Positions 54,396 to 63,616 of a stretch of DNA of 64,000 nt are shown here, one piece after another. Under the pieces are notes generated by a model. The model made no database searches, was not told where the DNA came from, and was given only the letters and a program-made list of their open reading frames with translations. Position 1 is the first letter of the stretch. Every line of letters begins with the position of its first letter. A program made the position numbers and the translations under genes. Origin of the DNA: CAWEDP01 sp963807925 (GTDB lineage: Bacteria; Acidobacteriota; Vicinamibacteria; Vicinamibacterales; CAVVIG01); the NCBI GenBank assembly GCA_963807925.1, contig CAWEDP010000002.1, positions 806,001 through 870,000 of the forward strand. Direction: 5' to 3'.

Positions 54396-54890
54396 ATGGA
54401 CTTTCTCGCTCGCCTCGAGCAGAGCGGCTTCTCCGTGTGGGTGCGCGAATCCGGCTCGCTGTGGGCGTTTCCGGGCATCCTGCTGATGCACACCTACGGC
54501 ATGGCGGTCCTCGTCGGCATCGTCGCCGCCGTCGATCTGCGGATCCTCGGCTTTGCGCCGGCGATGCCGCTCGCGCCGCTGGCAAAGCTGTTTCCGCTGC
54601 TGTGGGTTGCGTTCTGGGTCAACGCGGTCACCGGCACGATCCTGCTCGTCGCGGACGCGACGACGAAGATGACCAATCCCGATTTCGGCATCAAAATGCT
54701 CTTCATCGCGCTGGCCGTGATCACGCAGCGCCTGATTCAAAAACAGGTGTTCGGCGATCCACAGCTCGACAGGATGCCGTTCTCGCCTCAGGCGAAGCGG
54801 CTGGCCGTCTCGTCCATGGTCTTCTGGCTCGGCGCCATCACGGCCGGCCGCCTGCTGGCGTACGTCGGACCGGTGGCCGGGCTGAAGTAG
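54396..54890 (+). CDS. Four-helix membrane protein, DUF6644-like
   Basis: 164 residues from ATG 54396 (MDFLARLEQSGFSVWVRESG); AAAGGA lies 16 bases upstream. Four hydrophobic helices: LWAFPGILLMHTYGMAVLVG, LLWVAFWVNAVTGTILLVAD, IKMLFIALAVITQRL and MVFWLGAITAGRLLAYVG. The block VADATTKMTNPDFGIKM recurs in the paralogue at 57375. A conserved His in helix one and lack of other function hints suggest a small electron-transfer or scaffold membrane protein. I place it in the DUF6644-type group with moderate confidence. First gene of a run of related membrane proteins. Confidence 0.72.
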   Translation: MDFLARLEQSGFSVWVRESGSLWAFPGILLMHTYGMAVLVGIVAAVDLRILGFAPAMPLAPLAKLFPLLWVAFWVNAVTGTILLVADATTKMTNPDFGIKMLFIALAVITQRLIQKQVFGDPQLDRMPFSPQAKRLAVSSMVFWLGAITAGRLLAYVGPVAGLK

Positions 54891-54917
54891 AGTGAAGATC
54901 AGAACTGGAGACGCGCC

Positions 54918-56090
54918 GTGATCGAGCTGCTGTCCAACTCCGCGCACCTGCACGTGCTGCTCAATCACGTCCCGACGGTCGGCTTCGGGCTCGGGCTCGG
55001 GCTGTTCCTGTTCGCGCTCGTGAAGAAGCACGACGTGCTGCGGCGCACCTCGCTCGTGATCTTCTTCATCGTCGCCAACATCGCCATTGCGACCTACACC
55101 ACCGGCAATGGCGCCGAATCGGTGTTGATCGGCCGCAACGTCAGCATCGGCGCCACCGAAGGATCGGCCACGGTCAAGTCTGCCGGCGGATTCGTCTCGT
55201 CGGACCGCGGCCGGGCGCTCAAGATCGGGGACGACGTGTACACGGTCGCTGCGTATCTGGACGGCGACGCAGTGACGATCGATCCGCCGTACCGTGGGCG
55301 GACCGACGGTGCTCTCGACGCGCGCTTCGAGGCGCGGCCCGGCATCTCGTCGGCGGTCATTCGCGCCCACGAGGACGCCGCGCTGCTGGCGTTCGTGTTC
55401 ATGGAGTTCACCGGCTTCTTCGCGTGGCTGGCGCTGTGGCAATGGCGGCGCGTCTCCCGGTTGCCTGCATGGAACTACGGCGTGGTGCTGCTGCTGGCCA
55501 CGGTGGCGTTCGTGCTGATGTGCAGGGCTGCGGAATTCGGCGGCGAGATCAGTCACGCGGAGGTGCGGACGGCGTCCGGCGCGAGGCTGGCCGCGCTCTC
55601 GGGCGACACCATCGCGTCCGGCTTCGCCCGCAGCGTGGGCCTGTTCGTCAATGGATCGACCGGACAGACGTGGGTGTGGGCGACCTGCGAGACGCTCCAC
55701 TTCGTGGGACTGTGCCTGTTGTTCACGGTGGTCTTGCTCGTGGATCTGCGGCTGCTCGGCTGGATAAAAGGGGTGTCGTTCGCCGCCCTCTATCAACTGC
55801 TCCCGGTCGGCATGGTCGGATTCGGGCTGAACCTCATCACCGGGATGATGTTCTTCATCGCCGTGCCGGGCCAGTACGTCCACAACATCACGTTCTTCTG
55901 GAAGATCCTCTTCGTCCTTCTCGGCGGCTTCAACATCCTGTACTTCATGCTGGACGACGTGCCGTGGCAGGTCGGGGTCGGTGACGAGGCGCCGCTGACG
56001 GCGAAGCTGGCGGCGGCGTCGGCGATATTCATCTGGGTGGTGGTGCTGTTCTGCGGACATATGCTGCCATTCATCGGCAACGCGTTCTGA
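54918..56090 (+). CDS. Multi-pass membrane protein with DUF2231-like and DUF6644-like halves
   Basis: 390 residues starting at GTG 54918. The N-terminal part (HLHVLLNHVPTVGFGLGLGL; RTSLVIFFIVANIAIATY; RAHEDAALLAFVFMEFTGFF) is like DUF2231-type membrane proteins, with a periplasmic insert of about 90 residues. The C-terminal half (WVWATCETLHFVGLCLLFTV; LLPVGMVGFGLNLITGMMFF; FWKILFVLLGGFNILYF) matches the protein at 57884-58378. Several membrane His (NHVP, HEDAA, LHFVG, CGHML) could bind heme or copper. Function unknown; joined to the previous gene in an operon. Confidence 0.75.
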   Translation: MIELLSNSAHLHVLLNHVPTVGFGLGLGLFLFALVKKHDVLRRTSLVIFFIVANIAIATYTTGNGAESVLIGRNVSIGATEGSATVKSAGGFVSSDRGRALKIGDDVYTVAAYLDGDAVTIDPPYRGRTDGALDARFEARPGISSAVIRAHEDAALLAFVFMEFTGFFAWLALWQWRRVSRLPAWNYGVVLLLATVAFVLMCRAAEFGGEISHAEVRTASGARLAALSGDTIASGFARSVGLFVNGSTGQTWVWATCETLHFVGLCLLFTVVLLVDLRLLGWIKGVSFAALYQLLPVGMVGFGLNLITGMMFFIAVPGQYVHNITFFWKILFVLLGGFNILYFMLDDVPWQVGVGDEAPLTAKLAAASAIFIWVVVLFCGHMLPFIGNAF

Positions 56091-56137
56091 TCCCCGGTGG
56101 CTCCTTTCCCGGTTCCGTTCGCGCGGAGAGCAAACGC

Positions 56138-56233
56138 ATGCCCTTGTGGCTGAACGTCGTCCTGGTCGTCGCGGCCGTGGTGGTTGGACTCGGCATCGTG
56201 CTCTTCCTGATCAACAAGCTCAATCGCGTATGA
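56138..56233 (+). CDS. Single-pass micro-membrane protein (31 aa)
   Basis: ATG 56138 preceded by GCGGAGAGCAAACGC. The 31-residue product is one hydrophobic helix (LNVVLVVAAVVVGLGIVLFL) with a basic tail (INKLNRV), the layout of small regulatory or assembly subunits of membrane complexes. It follows the 390-residue membrane protein by 47 bases and is followed by a hairpin. Such genes are normally missed by length cutoffs. Coding status rests on composition, ribosome site and position only. Confidence 0.5.
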   Translation: MPLWLNVVLVVAAVVVGLGIVLFLINKLNRV

Positions 56234-56255
56234 TGCCCGTCATGCGAGCGTTCGC

Positions 56256-56278
56256 GGGCCCCTCGCAAGCGGGGGCCC
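56256..56278 (+). terminator. GC hairpin without T-run; weak terminator or attenuator
   Basis: GGGCCCC (56256-56262) pairs perfectly with GGGGCCC (56272-56278) over a nine-base loop, but the following bases are TGTCTGTG rather than a T-run. It lies between the micro-membrane gene and the PRC-barrel gene, so it could reduce read-through. Confidence 0.4.
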
Positions 56279-56308
56279 TGTCTGTGCCCTAACCCGACGG
56301 GAGGCCGC

Positions 56309-56605
56309 ATGCTGCACAAAATCTCGAAGCTCCACGGCTTTCACATTGTCGCGAGCGACGGCGAGATCGGTCACCTGGACGACGTGCTGGTGGACGAGGC
56401 GATGAACGTGCACCACCTGGTCATCGATACGAGCAACTGGATTGGCGGCCGTGCCCTCCTGTTGCCGCCAACCGCCGTCGCGGAGATCGACTCGCCGAAC
56501 AAACAGATTCGCGTCCTGATGACGCGCGATCAGGTGGCGAGGAGCCCCTCGGTCGAGACGGCGGAGATCGAACTGATCGAGACGATGCCGCCGCCGATTA
56601 TCTAG
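56309..56605 (+). CDS. PRC-barrel domain protein
   Basis: 98 residues, ATG with GGGAGGCCGC upstream. HIVASDGEIGHLDDVLVDEA, HHLVIDTSNWIGGRALLLPP and SPNKQIRVLMTRDQVARSP span one PRC barrel, the fold of photosynthetic reaction-centre H subunits and RimM. Stand-alone PRC proteins are common in soil bacteria, often stress-related, with no known activity. No signal peptide. It is convergent with the cytochrome c'-like gene, eight bases apart. Confidence 0.82.
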   Translation: MLHKISKLHGFHIVASDGEIGHLDDVLVDEAMNVHHLVIDTSNWIGGRALLLPPTAVAEIDSPNKQIRVLMTRDQVARSPSVETAEIELIETMPPPII

Positions 56606-56613
56606 GCGGTCGG

Positions 56614-57219
56614 CTATTTCTTCGGTGGCTGGATGGTCGCTCGCTTGGCCTCGTCCTCGAGCACCGCTTTCCGGTCGCCCGGATACCAGTACTCGAGGTG
56701 GCAGTTCTCACAGGCGCTGTCGATCCGGCTGCCGGCATCGAACAGCGCGTCCGCGTTGCGGGCCTTCACGATGTCGATGACCTTGAGGGCCTCGTCGCGC
56801 AGTTCGTCCACGTGCTTCGCCCATAGCGCGCGATCCTGATCGATCTTGGCCTGAATCTGCTCGGGTGAGAGCTCCGGCGCGTCGGGGCCGCCGCTGTTGT
56901 TCTTGTCCCCGGGCGGCGCGATCGGCCGCTGCATCTTCAACAGGTTCGTGCCTTCCGCCAGTGTCACCGCGCCCTGCATCACTTTGGCCCACTGCTCGTC
57001 GGTCTCGGGCTTGGTCTCCACGACACCCGTCTCGGAGACGTCGGTCGCCACGGCATCGAAGACGTTGTCGGCGATCGGGTCGATGATGTTCTGCATCAAC
57101 TCCTTCACCGACACGTACGGCTTCATCTCCGATGCCGGCGCGGCCGGTTTCGAGGCGCACCGCGCGAAGGTGAGCGCCGTCAGGCACAGAGCGACGACGG
57201 GCGCGAGGCGAGGGTTCAT
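56614..57219 (-). CDS. Cytochrome c'-like (c556) secreted protein
   Basis: 201 residues from ATG 57219. N-terminal export signal (PVVALCLTALTFARC), possibly lipoprotein-like, though the lipobox is poor. A single heme c motif CENCH stands near the C-terminus, residues 170-174, in the order expected of class II (four-helix) cytochromes: helices with AKIDQDRALWAKHVDELRDE and VIDIVKARNADALFDA precede it. A Pro/Gly-rich loop (APPGDKNNSGGPDAPEL) separates the early helices. Class II cytochromes bind gases or shuttle electrons; the role here is unknown. It is divergent from the membrane gene at 57375. Confidence 0.78.
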   Translation of the reverse strand: MNPRLAPVVALCLTALTFARCASKPAAPASEMKPYVSVKELMQNIIDPIADNVFDAVATDVSETGVVETKPETDEQWAKVMQGAVTLAEGTNLLKMQRPIAPPGDKNNSGGPDAPELSPEQIQAKIDQDRALWAKHVDELRDEALKVIDIVKARNADALFDAGSRIDSACENCHLEYWYPGDRKAVLEDEAKRATIQPPKK

Positions 57220-57374
57220 CGAAGCATTGTTACCACATCCGGAGGGCCGCGGGACTGAAGAGTTGGTGAAGAAGTCGTCAGCCCAGCCGCGCAGCGGACC
57301 GGGTCGGGCCGGGAGCCGGCATGGTATACTCCGCCGCCGCTTCGGCCAGCCAGGCGCCACGACACCAGTACTTC

Positions 57375-57887
57375 ATGGCATTCCTCTCGATGATCGAGAA
57401 TTCGGCGTTCTGCACCTGGGTGCGGGAAGGCAGCTCGATCTTCGGATACTACGGGTTCCTCTTCCTCCACACGGTCGGCTTGGCGCTGCTCGTCGGCTTC
57501 AGCATCGTCATCGACCTGCGGCTGCTCGGCGTGGCCCGCAGCATTCCACTCGACCCGCTCGATCGATTCTTCCCCGTCATGTGGACCGGCTTCTGGATCA
57601 ACGCCGTGTCGGGCGCCGTCCTGCTGGCGGCCGACGCGACGACGAAATTCCGCAGCCCGCTGTTCGGGGTGAAGATGTGCCTGATCGCGCTGGCGACGGC
57701 GGCCCTGATCCGGATCCGGCGGCTGGTCTTCCGCGGAAACGGCATCCCGTCGGTGTCGCCGGGGGCGCGCGCGCTCGCCGCGGCGTCGGTCGTTCTGTGG
57801 CTCGGTGCGATCGCGGCAGGACGGTTGATGGCGTACATCGGCGCGGTCTCAGGACTGCCGGGCGTCACCAACCGGATCGGGGGCTAG
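57375..57887 (+). CDS. Four-helix membrane protein, DUF6644-like
   Basis: 170 residues from ATG 57375 (MAFLSMIENSAFCTWVREGS); an upstream ATG at 57321 would add 18 residues with no hydrophobic content. Parallels the protein at 54396: FLFLHTVGLALLVGFSIVID, VMWTGFWINAVSGAVLLAAD, ATTKFRSPLFGVKMCLIALA, VLWLGAIAAGRLMAYIGAVS. Its last four bases overlap the convergent gene at 57884. Paralogue formation within 3 kb suggests a locally expanded membrane-protein family. Confidence 0.72.
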   Translation: MAFLSMIENSAFCTWVREGSSIFGYYGFLFLHTVGLALLVGFSIVIDLRLLGVARSIPLDPLDRFFPVMWTGFWINAVSGAVLLAADATTKFRSPLFGVKMCLIALATAALIRIRRLVFRGNGIPSVSPGARALAAASVVLWLGAIAAGRLMAYIGAVSGLPGVTNRIGG

Positions 57888-58378
57888 AACCCGGTGCCGA
57901 AGACCGGCAGCATCCGACCCCAGAACATGACGCCGACCCAGAGGACCAGCGACACCAGCGCCAGCAGCCGCGCCGCGACGGGCGCATCCTGGCCGGCGCC
58001 GAGCAGAACCACGCGTCCCGAGAGTCCGGTCACGTTGAAGACAACGGCATTCAGACCAGCCAGGACGATGCATCCCATCTTGGCCGCAAATGCGTCGTTC
58101 TGGTACTGCTCGGGGCTGCCGGCGTAGAACCCGATCCCGGTGACGAGGTTGACCGCAAGGCCCAGCAGGCCGATCGGCATCAGCTTCTGCAGCGGCGCGA
58201 CAGGCAACTGCTTCGCCACGCCGAGCAGGCGAAGGTCGAATGCACCCACGTAGCCGACGAGCAACGCGACACCGACCAGATGCAATGTTGAGAAGAGCGG
58301 CCAGAGCCAGGGAACGCCTCCGCCCACCGCCCATCCCAGCGATGTCTCGTGAAGAAGTTTCGAGAAGTGCGCGATCAT
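57884..58378 (-). CDS. Four-helix membrane protein, related to C-terminal half of 54918
   Basis: 164 residues. LWPLFSTLHLVGVALLVGYV, LMPIGLLGLAVNLVTGIGFY, GSPEQYQNDAFAAKMGCIVL and LVSLVLWVGVMFWGRMLPVF match, in order, the second half of the 390-residue protein at 54918. A His in helix one (LHLVG versus LHFVG) is kept. Function unknown. Head-to-head with Sua5/TsaC (86 bases apart), so a shared promoter region is possible. Confidence 0.72.
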   Translation of the reverse strand: MIAHFSKLLHETSLGWAVGGGVPWLWPLFSTLHLVGVALLVGYVGAFDLRLLGVAKQLPVAPLQKLMPIGLLGLAVNLVTGIGFYAGSPEQYQNDAFAAKMGCIVLAGLNAVVFNVTGLSGRVVLLGAGQDAPVAARLLALVSLVLWVGVMFWGRMLPVFGTGF

Positions 58379-58464
58379 GGGCCGGCGCGGTGCGCGAGTA
58401 TACCACCCGCCTCCGGAGACCGGATCCGCGGCGTTTCGCCCCCACGAGATCGTGGAGGCACAAT

Positions 58465-59145
58465 ATGAGCGTCATGGTGCGACGGCTGATCGTCGATGCC
58501 GAGAATCCCTCCGTCGCCGTCCTCGACGAAGCGGCCCGCGCGATCCGGGGGGGCGCGGTCGTCGCGATTCCAACCGACACGCTCTACGGGCTGGCCGCCG
58601 ATCCGTTCCAGGCGGCCGCGGTGGAGCAGGTCTTCCGGATCAAGGGGCGCACCGCTGCGCGCGCTCTGCCGTTGATTGCGGCCGACATCGCGCAGATCGA
58701 GGATCGCATCGGGACGCTCTCGCTTCTGGGCCGTCGCCTGGCGGAGCGGTTCTGGCCCGGACCACTGACGCTGCTGATGCCGGCGCCGCCGCCGCTGGCG
58801 CCGGGCGTCGCCGGGGATAGCGGCAGGGTCGGCGTCCGCGTGCCGGCTCACACCGCGGCTCGACGCTTGTGCGCGGCGGCGGGAACGCCGTTGACGGCCA
58901 CGAGCGCGAATCTGAGCGGCGAGCCCGCCTCGTCGGATCCCGACGAGGTGGTGCGGGCGCTGAAAGACCGTCTCGAGCTGCTGGTCGACGCCGGCGTCAC
59001 CCCCGGCGGGGCGCCATCGACGATTGTCGACCTCACCGGCCGCACGCCCGCGCTCGTGCGGGCCGGGTCGATCCCGTGGGAAGACCTTCAGGCGTGGTTA
59101 CGAAAGCGTTCAGACCTGACGATTCCCGATGGGCAACGCGAATGA
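58465..59145 (+). CDS. tsaC: Threonylcarbamoyl-AMP synthase, Sua5/YciO/YrdC family
   Basis: 226 residues from ATG 58465 with GGAGG upstream; the longer frame is rejected. Sua5/YrdC motifs: GGAVVAIPTDTLYGLAADP, FRIKGRTAARALPLIA (KxR binding region), ERFWPGPLTLLMPA, and TATSANLSGEPAS (SxN). The enzyme makes threonylcarbamoyl-AMP from Thr, bicarbonate and ATP for the t6A37 modification of ANN-decoding tRNAs. Length matches the short TsaC/YrdC type rather than the long Sua5 type. It overlaps the HflX start by four bases. Symbol by family; a YciO paralogue is possible. Confidence 0.88.
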   Translation: MSVMVRRLIVDAENPSVAVLDEAARAIRGGAVVAIPTDTLYGLAADPFQAAAVEQVFRIKGRTAARALPLIAADIAQIEDRIGTLSLLGRRLAERFWPGPLTLLMPAPPPLAPGVAGDSGRVGVRVPAHTAARRLCAAAGTPLTATSANLSGEPASSDPDEVVRALKDRLELLVDAGVTPGGAPSTIVDLTGRTPALVRAGSIPWEDLQAWLRKRSDLTIPDGQRE

Positions 59146-60464
59146 CGACGATGAAGCGTGAACGGGCGGCGCTGGTCGGACTGATCCTCGGACGCGCGGG
59201 CCGCCACGAGGCCGAGCGATCTCTCGACGAGCTCGCGGGTCTTGCCGATGCGGCCGGCGCGGCCGTAGTCCTGCGGGTGCTGCAGGAGCGGCCGAAGCCC
59301 GACCCGTCCACGTTCCTCGGCAGCGGCAAGCTCGCGACGCTGGCCGCGGCGAGCGAGGAAACCGGCGCCGACCTCATCGTCTTCGATCACGAGCTGACCC
59401 CCGCTCAGGTCCGGCACATCGAGGCCGCTGTGGACCGGAAGGTCCTCGATCGCACGCAGCTCATTCTGGATATCTTCGCGAGACGGGCGCGCACTCGCGA
59501 AGGGAAGCTCCAGGTGGAGCTGGCGCAGCTGAAGTACCTGCTGCCACGGCTGGCCGGGTCGGGGACGGCGCTGTCGCGCCTCGGCGGCGGCATCGGCACG
59601 CGAGGACCCGGTGAAACCAAGCTCGAAACCGACCGCCGCCGTATCAGGGCCCGCATTCACGCCATCAGCGAGGAAATCGAGGAGGTGCGGCGCCGTCGTG
59701 CCCAGCTTCGCGAGCGGCGGCACAAGGCGTCGGTGCCGACGGTCGCGCTGGTCGGCTACACGAACGCGGGAAAGACGACGCTGTTCAATGCGCTGACGCG
59801 GTCGGACGCCGATGCGTCCGACGCGCTGTTCGTCACGCTCGATCCGATCCTGCGCCAGGTGAAGCTGCCGGACAACCGCGAGCTGCTCGTGTCGGACACC
59901 GTGGGATTCATCGATCGGCTGCCGCACGCACTCGTCGCGTCGTTTCGGGCGACGCTCGAGGAGGTGTCCGACGCGGACCTCGTCCTGCACGTCATCGACG
60001 CGTCCGCACCAGACCGCGAGCGTCGCGTCGGCGCCGTCCATCAGGTTCTGCAGGAGGTCGGAGCGACCGACGTGCCGGCTCTCGTGGTCTTCAACAAGTG
60101 CGACGCCATAGGCGTCGACGAGCGGCGGAGGCTCGAGCAGGCCCAGCCGGACGCGCTCCTGGTCTCGGCGCTGCGTCGCGAGGGGCTCGACGAGCTGGTC
60201 GACACGGTCGCCTCGCGGCTGGCGCTCGACGTCTGTCGTGTCACGTTGACGCTCAATCCTGACGATCCGGCGGATCGCGAGCGCATCGGCCGCGTGTACC
60301 GCCATGGACGGGTGCTCGAGCACGAGGCGCGGGACGGCCGTGTCTCGCTCGTCGCGGAACTGCCGCGCCGGCTGCTTCCGCAGGTTCAGCCGCGCGGCGC
60401 CGCGCCGGACGTGCCGGCCCTCCAGCCGCGGAAAAGGGCGACGGCGAGAGGTATATTTTCGTGA
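59142..60464 (+). CDS. hflX: GTPase HflX
   Basis: 440 residues from ATG 59142, which overlaps the tsaC stop (ATGA). N-terminal HflX domain: STFLGSGKLATLAAASEETG, IVFDHELTPAQVRHIE and LAQLKYLLPRLAG then GTRGPGETKLETDRRRI. The G domain follows: GYTNAGKTT (G1) near residue 205, DTVGF (G3), FNKCD (G4), SAL (G5). HflX binds the 50S subunit and splits or rescues stalled ribosomes under stress. The C-terminal OB-like tail is present (RVSLVAELPRRLL). It is the most certain call in this region and overlaps the following lipoprotein gene. Confidence 0.95.
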   Translation: MTTMKRERAALVGLILGRAGRHEAERSLDELAGLADAAGAAVVLRVLQERPKPDPSTFLGSGKLATLAAASEETGADLIVFDHELTPAQVRHIEAAVDRKVLDRTQLILDIFARRARTREGKLQVELAQLKYLLPRLAGSGTALSRLGGGIGTRGPGETKLETDRRRIRARIHAISEEIEEVRRRRAQLRERRHKASVPTVALVGYTNAGKTTLFNALTRSDADASDALFVTLDPILRQVKLPDNRELLVSDTVGFIDRLPHALVASFRATLEEVSDADLVLHVIDASAPDRERRVGAVHQVLQEVGATDVPALVVFNKCDAIGVDERRRLEQAQPDALLVSALRREGLDELVDTVASRLALDVCRVTLTLNPDDPADRERIGRVYRHGRVLEHEARDGRVSLVAELPRRLLPQVQPRGAAPDVPALQPRKRATARGIFS

Positions 60465-61830
60465 TGCGGAAAGTCGTTCTGCTGGCGGTGCTTGGGGTGG
60501 TCGCGGGGTGCGCACCCAAGCCGCTGCCGGCGCCGGTCGTCACGGCGCCGAAATTTCCAGACTTCACGCCACCGGTCGTTCCCGCGTCGCTGGCGGGCTC
60601 GCCGGCCGCCCTCGGCCACGCGCGGGGCTGGAGGCTCCTGCAGGCCGGCGACCTGCGCGGCGCGGAACGCGAGTTCGACGCTGCCCTGAAGGCGTCTCCG
60701 GCGTTCTATCCGGCAGAAGACGGGCTGGCCTACGTCGCAGTGGCCCGCAAGGAGCTGGAGGCCGCGCTGCCCCATTTCGACCGCGCGCTCGAGCGTCAAC
60801 CGGCGGACCTGTCGGCGCTGCTCGGGAAGGCGCAGGCACTCGTCTCGCTGGGCCGCGACAACGACGCGCTGCCGGTCCTCGAAGCCGCGCTCCGCGTGGA
60901 TCCGTCGCTGTCCGACGTTGCGCGTCGCGTCGAGGTGCTCCGGCTGCGCGGGCAGCAGGACGACGTCAATCGCGCGAGGCAGGCGGCTCGCGCCGGCCGT
61001 CTCGACGAGGCGGAGGCGCTCTATCGGCAGGCGCTCGAGGCGTCGCCCGACAGCGCATTCCTGTACCGGGAGCTCGCCGCCATCGAGCGTCGGATGAACG
61101 AGGCCGACCAGGCGCTCGCGCATCTTCGTCAGGCGGCGGCGCTCGAACCGCCCGACGCCCGGACGCTGACACAGATCGGGGAAATCCTCGAATCGCGCGG
61201 CAATCTCGAGGGCGCCATCAAGGCCTACGCCGACGCGGTCGCCGCCGATTCGAGCCCGGACCTGGAAGCCAGGCTCGGCGATCTCCGCGCGCGAGCGGAG
61301 CTGGCTCGACTGCCGGAGGAGTACCGCGCGATCGAGCAGGCACCGCAGACGACCCGCGGCGACCTCGCCGCCCTTGTCGGCATCCGCCTGGCCGGGCTGC
61401 TGCGACTGACGCCAGCGCGCGGCGCCGTGCTCATCACCGACATCCGCAATCACTGGGCCTCGCCGTGGATCGTGGCGGTTGCGGAGGCCGGCGTGATGGA
61501 GCCGTTCGCCAACCATGGGTTTCAGCCGCAGACCGTCGTGAAACGCATCGATCTCGCGCAGGTCGTCAGCAGGCTCCTGGCGAGGGTCGCCGCGGCAACG
61601 CCCGGCCAGCCGCATCCGTGGCAGACCCGGCGCGTCAGGTTCTCGGATCTGACGACGGGGCACCTGGCGTACCCGGCCGCCTCGGCGTCGGTCGCGGCCG
61701 GCGTGCTCACGGCCGGGCCGGGCAACACCTTTCAGCCCGCACGCGTCGTGAGTGGACAAGAAGCGATCGCGGCAATCGAAGCGATCGAGGCGATGGCGGG
61801 CACCCTCCCCCCGCGAGGCACGAGTGCGAA

Positions 61831-61834
<4 letters not shown>
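60464..61834 (+). CDS. TPR-SLH lipoprotein
   Basis: 456 residues. ATG 60464 overlaps the hflX stop (TGATG). Lipoprotein signal with lipobox VAGC, Cys16. Residues ~50-280 are tetratricopeptide repeats (GWRLLQAGDLRGAEREFDAA; EAALPHFDRALERQPADLSA; FLYRELAAIERRMNEADQAL). Residues ~310-440 contain S-layer-homology-like motifs (ITDIRNHWASPWIVAVAEAG; RFSDLTTGHLAYPAASASVA; FQPARVVSGQEAIAAIEAIE). It is thus a membrane-anchored scaffold that could hold the cell wall or envelope complexes. Translationally coupled on both sides. Confidence 0.83.
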
Positions 61835-62393
<559 letters not shown>

Positions 62394-62397
<4 letters not shown>

Positions 62398-62516
62398 CGC
62401 GAGCGGTTGTCGTCTCCGGAGGGCGGCGTTCCACCTGCGTCATCGCCGCGATCGCCGGCCTTCTGCTGCACGCGCCGGGCGCGCCCGCCCCGGCGCTCCG
62501 CGCGCAATCGAACTGA
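62394..62516 (+). CDS. Short ORF with signal-peptide-like sequence (40 aa)
   Basis: ATG 62394 overlaps the pgsA stop by four bases, so it would be translated by coupling. The product is almost only a leader: STCVIAAIAGLLLHAPGAPA then LRAQSN and stop, which looks like an export signal and a few mature residues. It may be the head of a secreted-protein gene lost by deletion, or a real tiny exported peptide. Confidence 0.35.
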
Positions 62517-62522
62517 GGCGTT

Positions 62523-62759
62523 CTAGCTGCCGGCCTCAACCAGCCACACTTTCACCGGGACGCCGACCACGTACTCCACCCGGATCCGATCGCCGGGCTG
62601 CATGGTGTGTTCGGCGACCGCCTCAGGCCCGACTCGCGCAACGTGCGGCTGGCCGTCGGGATCGTCGACGTCGGTGAAGAAGACGTCCCACGACACCTGG
62701 CCGTGAATGCTCAGGGGCTGAATGCGTTTCAGAATGCCGTCACGGGTCCCCTTGAGCAC
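62523..62759 (-). CDS. Small protein, possible OB/cold-shock-like fold (78 aa)
   Basis: GTG 62759 preceded by AGAGGAATCACCC, a good ribosome site; the open frame upstream overlaps the neighbouring methyltransferase and is rejected. The 78 residues read LKGTRDGILKRIQPLSIHGQ, WDVFFTDVDDPDGQPHVAR, PGDRIRVEYVVGVPVKVWLV: five likely beta strands, compatible with an OB-type barrel. I do not recognise the family. It is convergent with the pgsA-side genes. Confidence 0.55.
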   Translation of the reverse strand: MLKGTRDGILKRIQPLSIHGQVSWDVFFTDVDDPDGQPHVARVGPEAVAEHTMQPGDRIRVEYVVGVPVKVWLVEAGS

Positions 62760-62824
62760 GCGGGTGATTCCTCTCTGATCGATGCTATTCCAACGGCCGT
62801 GACTGGTGGTGGCAGTGTACCGGA

Positions 62825-63616
62825 TCAGCTTACCAGATGAGCGCTGCCCGCCTTTCGGCCCCAGCACAAGATCCTTCGGAACGGGAAGAGGTAGGGTCGT
62901 TGGTCGGCGAGGCGCGACCGCAGCCGGCGGCGGTATTCCTCGACGAACGCCGCAAATACCTCGGGCGGGAGGCGCTTCTCGTACTCCGTCAACAGCGTCC
63001 CCTTCATCCATTCGACGACAGCGTCGCGATCCGTGAGGACGTGCGGATAGATGACGAGGCGGACCTTCGGGTCTGCAATCCCGGCGCGAAAGAGCAGGCG
63101 CGCGTAGTCGTCGGCCTCGAGGACCGGCTGGGGACGGGCCCAGCCCCCGAAGGCATCCCGGAACATCCCCGACGCGAGCTCGTCGGGCAGCGCGTGCGAG
63201 GCGGTCAAGTGCATGGCGGGAACCTGAAAGGCGAGCTGCCCGCCCGGCGCGACCGCGTTCAGGAGACGCGGGATCAGCCGCTGGTGATCCTCGATCCAGT
63301 GCAGCGCGGCATTGGAGAAGACCAGATCCCAGACGCCGTCGGCGTGAAACGACTCAATCGTGCGCTGCTCGAAGCGCAGTCCGGGCGCGAGCGGCGGGCG
63401 CCGGGCGACATCGAGCATTCGCTCCGACCGATCGATCCCGAGCGTCTCGCGGGCGTCCAGGGCATGGTGCAGCCGCCGCGTCAGATTGCCGGTCCCGCAC
63501 CCCAGGTCGACGACGCGGAGGCGGGGAGCCGGCTGAATCAAGGCGAGGAGATCGTCGAACGGCTGCTCCCGCTCGCGCTCGAATCTGGCGTACTGGTCCG
63601 GGTTCCAGGGGTCCAT
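62825..63616 (-). CDS. tam: Trans-aconitate 2-methyltransferase-like
   Basis: 263 residues. WNPDQYARFEREREQPFDDL at the N-terminus, RVVDLGCGTGNLTRRL (SAM motif I), LGIDRSERMLDVAR, DLVFSNAALHWIEDHQRLI and PGGQLAFQVPAMHL follow the Tam pattern closely, including the NAALHW block. Tam methylates trans-aconitate, a toxic by-product of aconitase, at the 2-position. The start codon overlaps the dinB stop by one base, so the two are co-transcribed. Confidence 0.88.
   Translation of the reverse strand: MDPWNPDQYARFEREREQPFDDLLALIQPAPRLRVVDLGCGTGNLTRRLHHALDARETLGIDRSERMLDVARRPPLAPGLRFEQRTIESFHADGVWDLVFSNAALHWIEDHQRLIPRLLNAVAPGGQLAFQVPAMHLTASHALPDELASGMFRDAFGGWARPQPVLEADDYARLLFRAGIADPKVRLVIYPHVLTDRDAVVEWMKGTLLTEYEKRLPPEVFAAFVEEYRRRLRSRLADQRPYLFPFRRILCWGRKAGSAHLVS

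Noticed and set aside
62840..63011. Longer version of the 78-residue minus-strand protein starting upstream
   Set aside because: The extra part is opposite-frame coding of the methyltransferase gene; the GTG at 62759 has a clear ribosome site.
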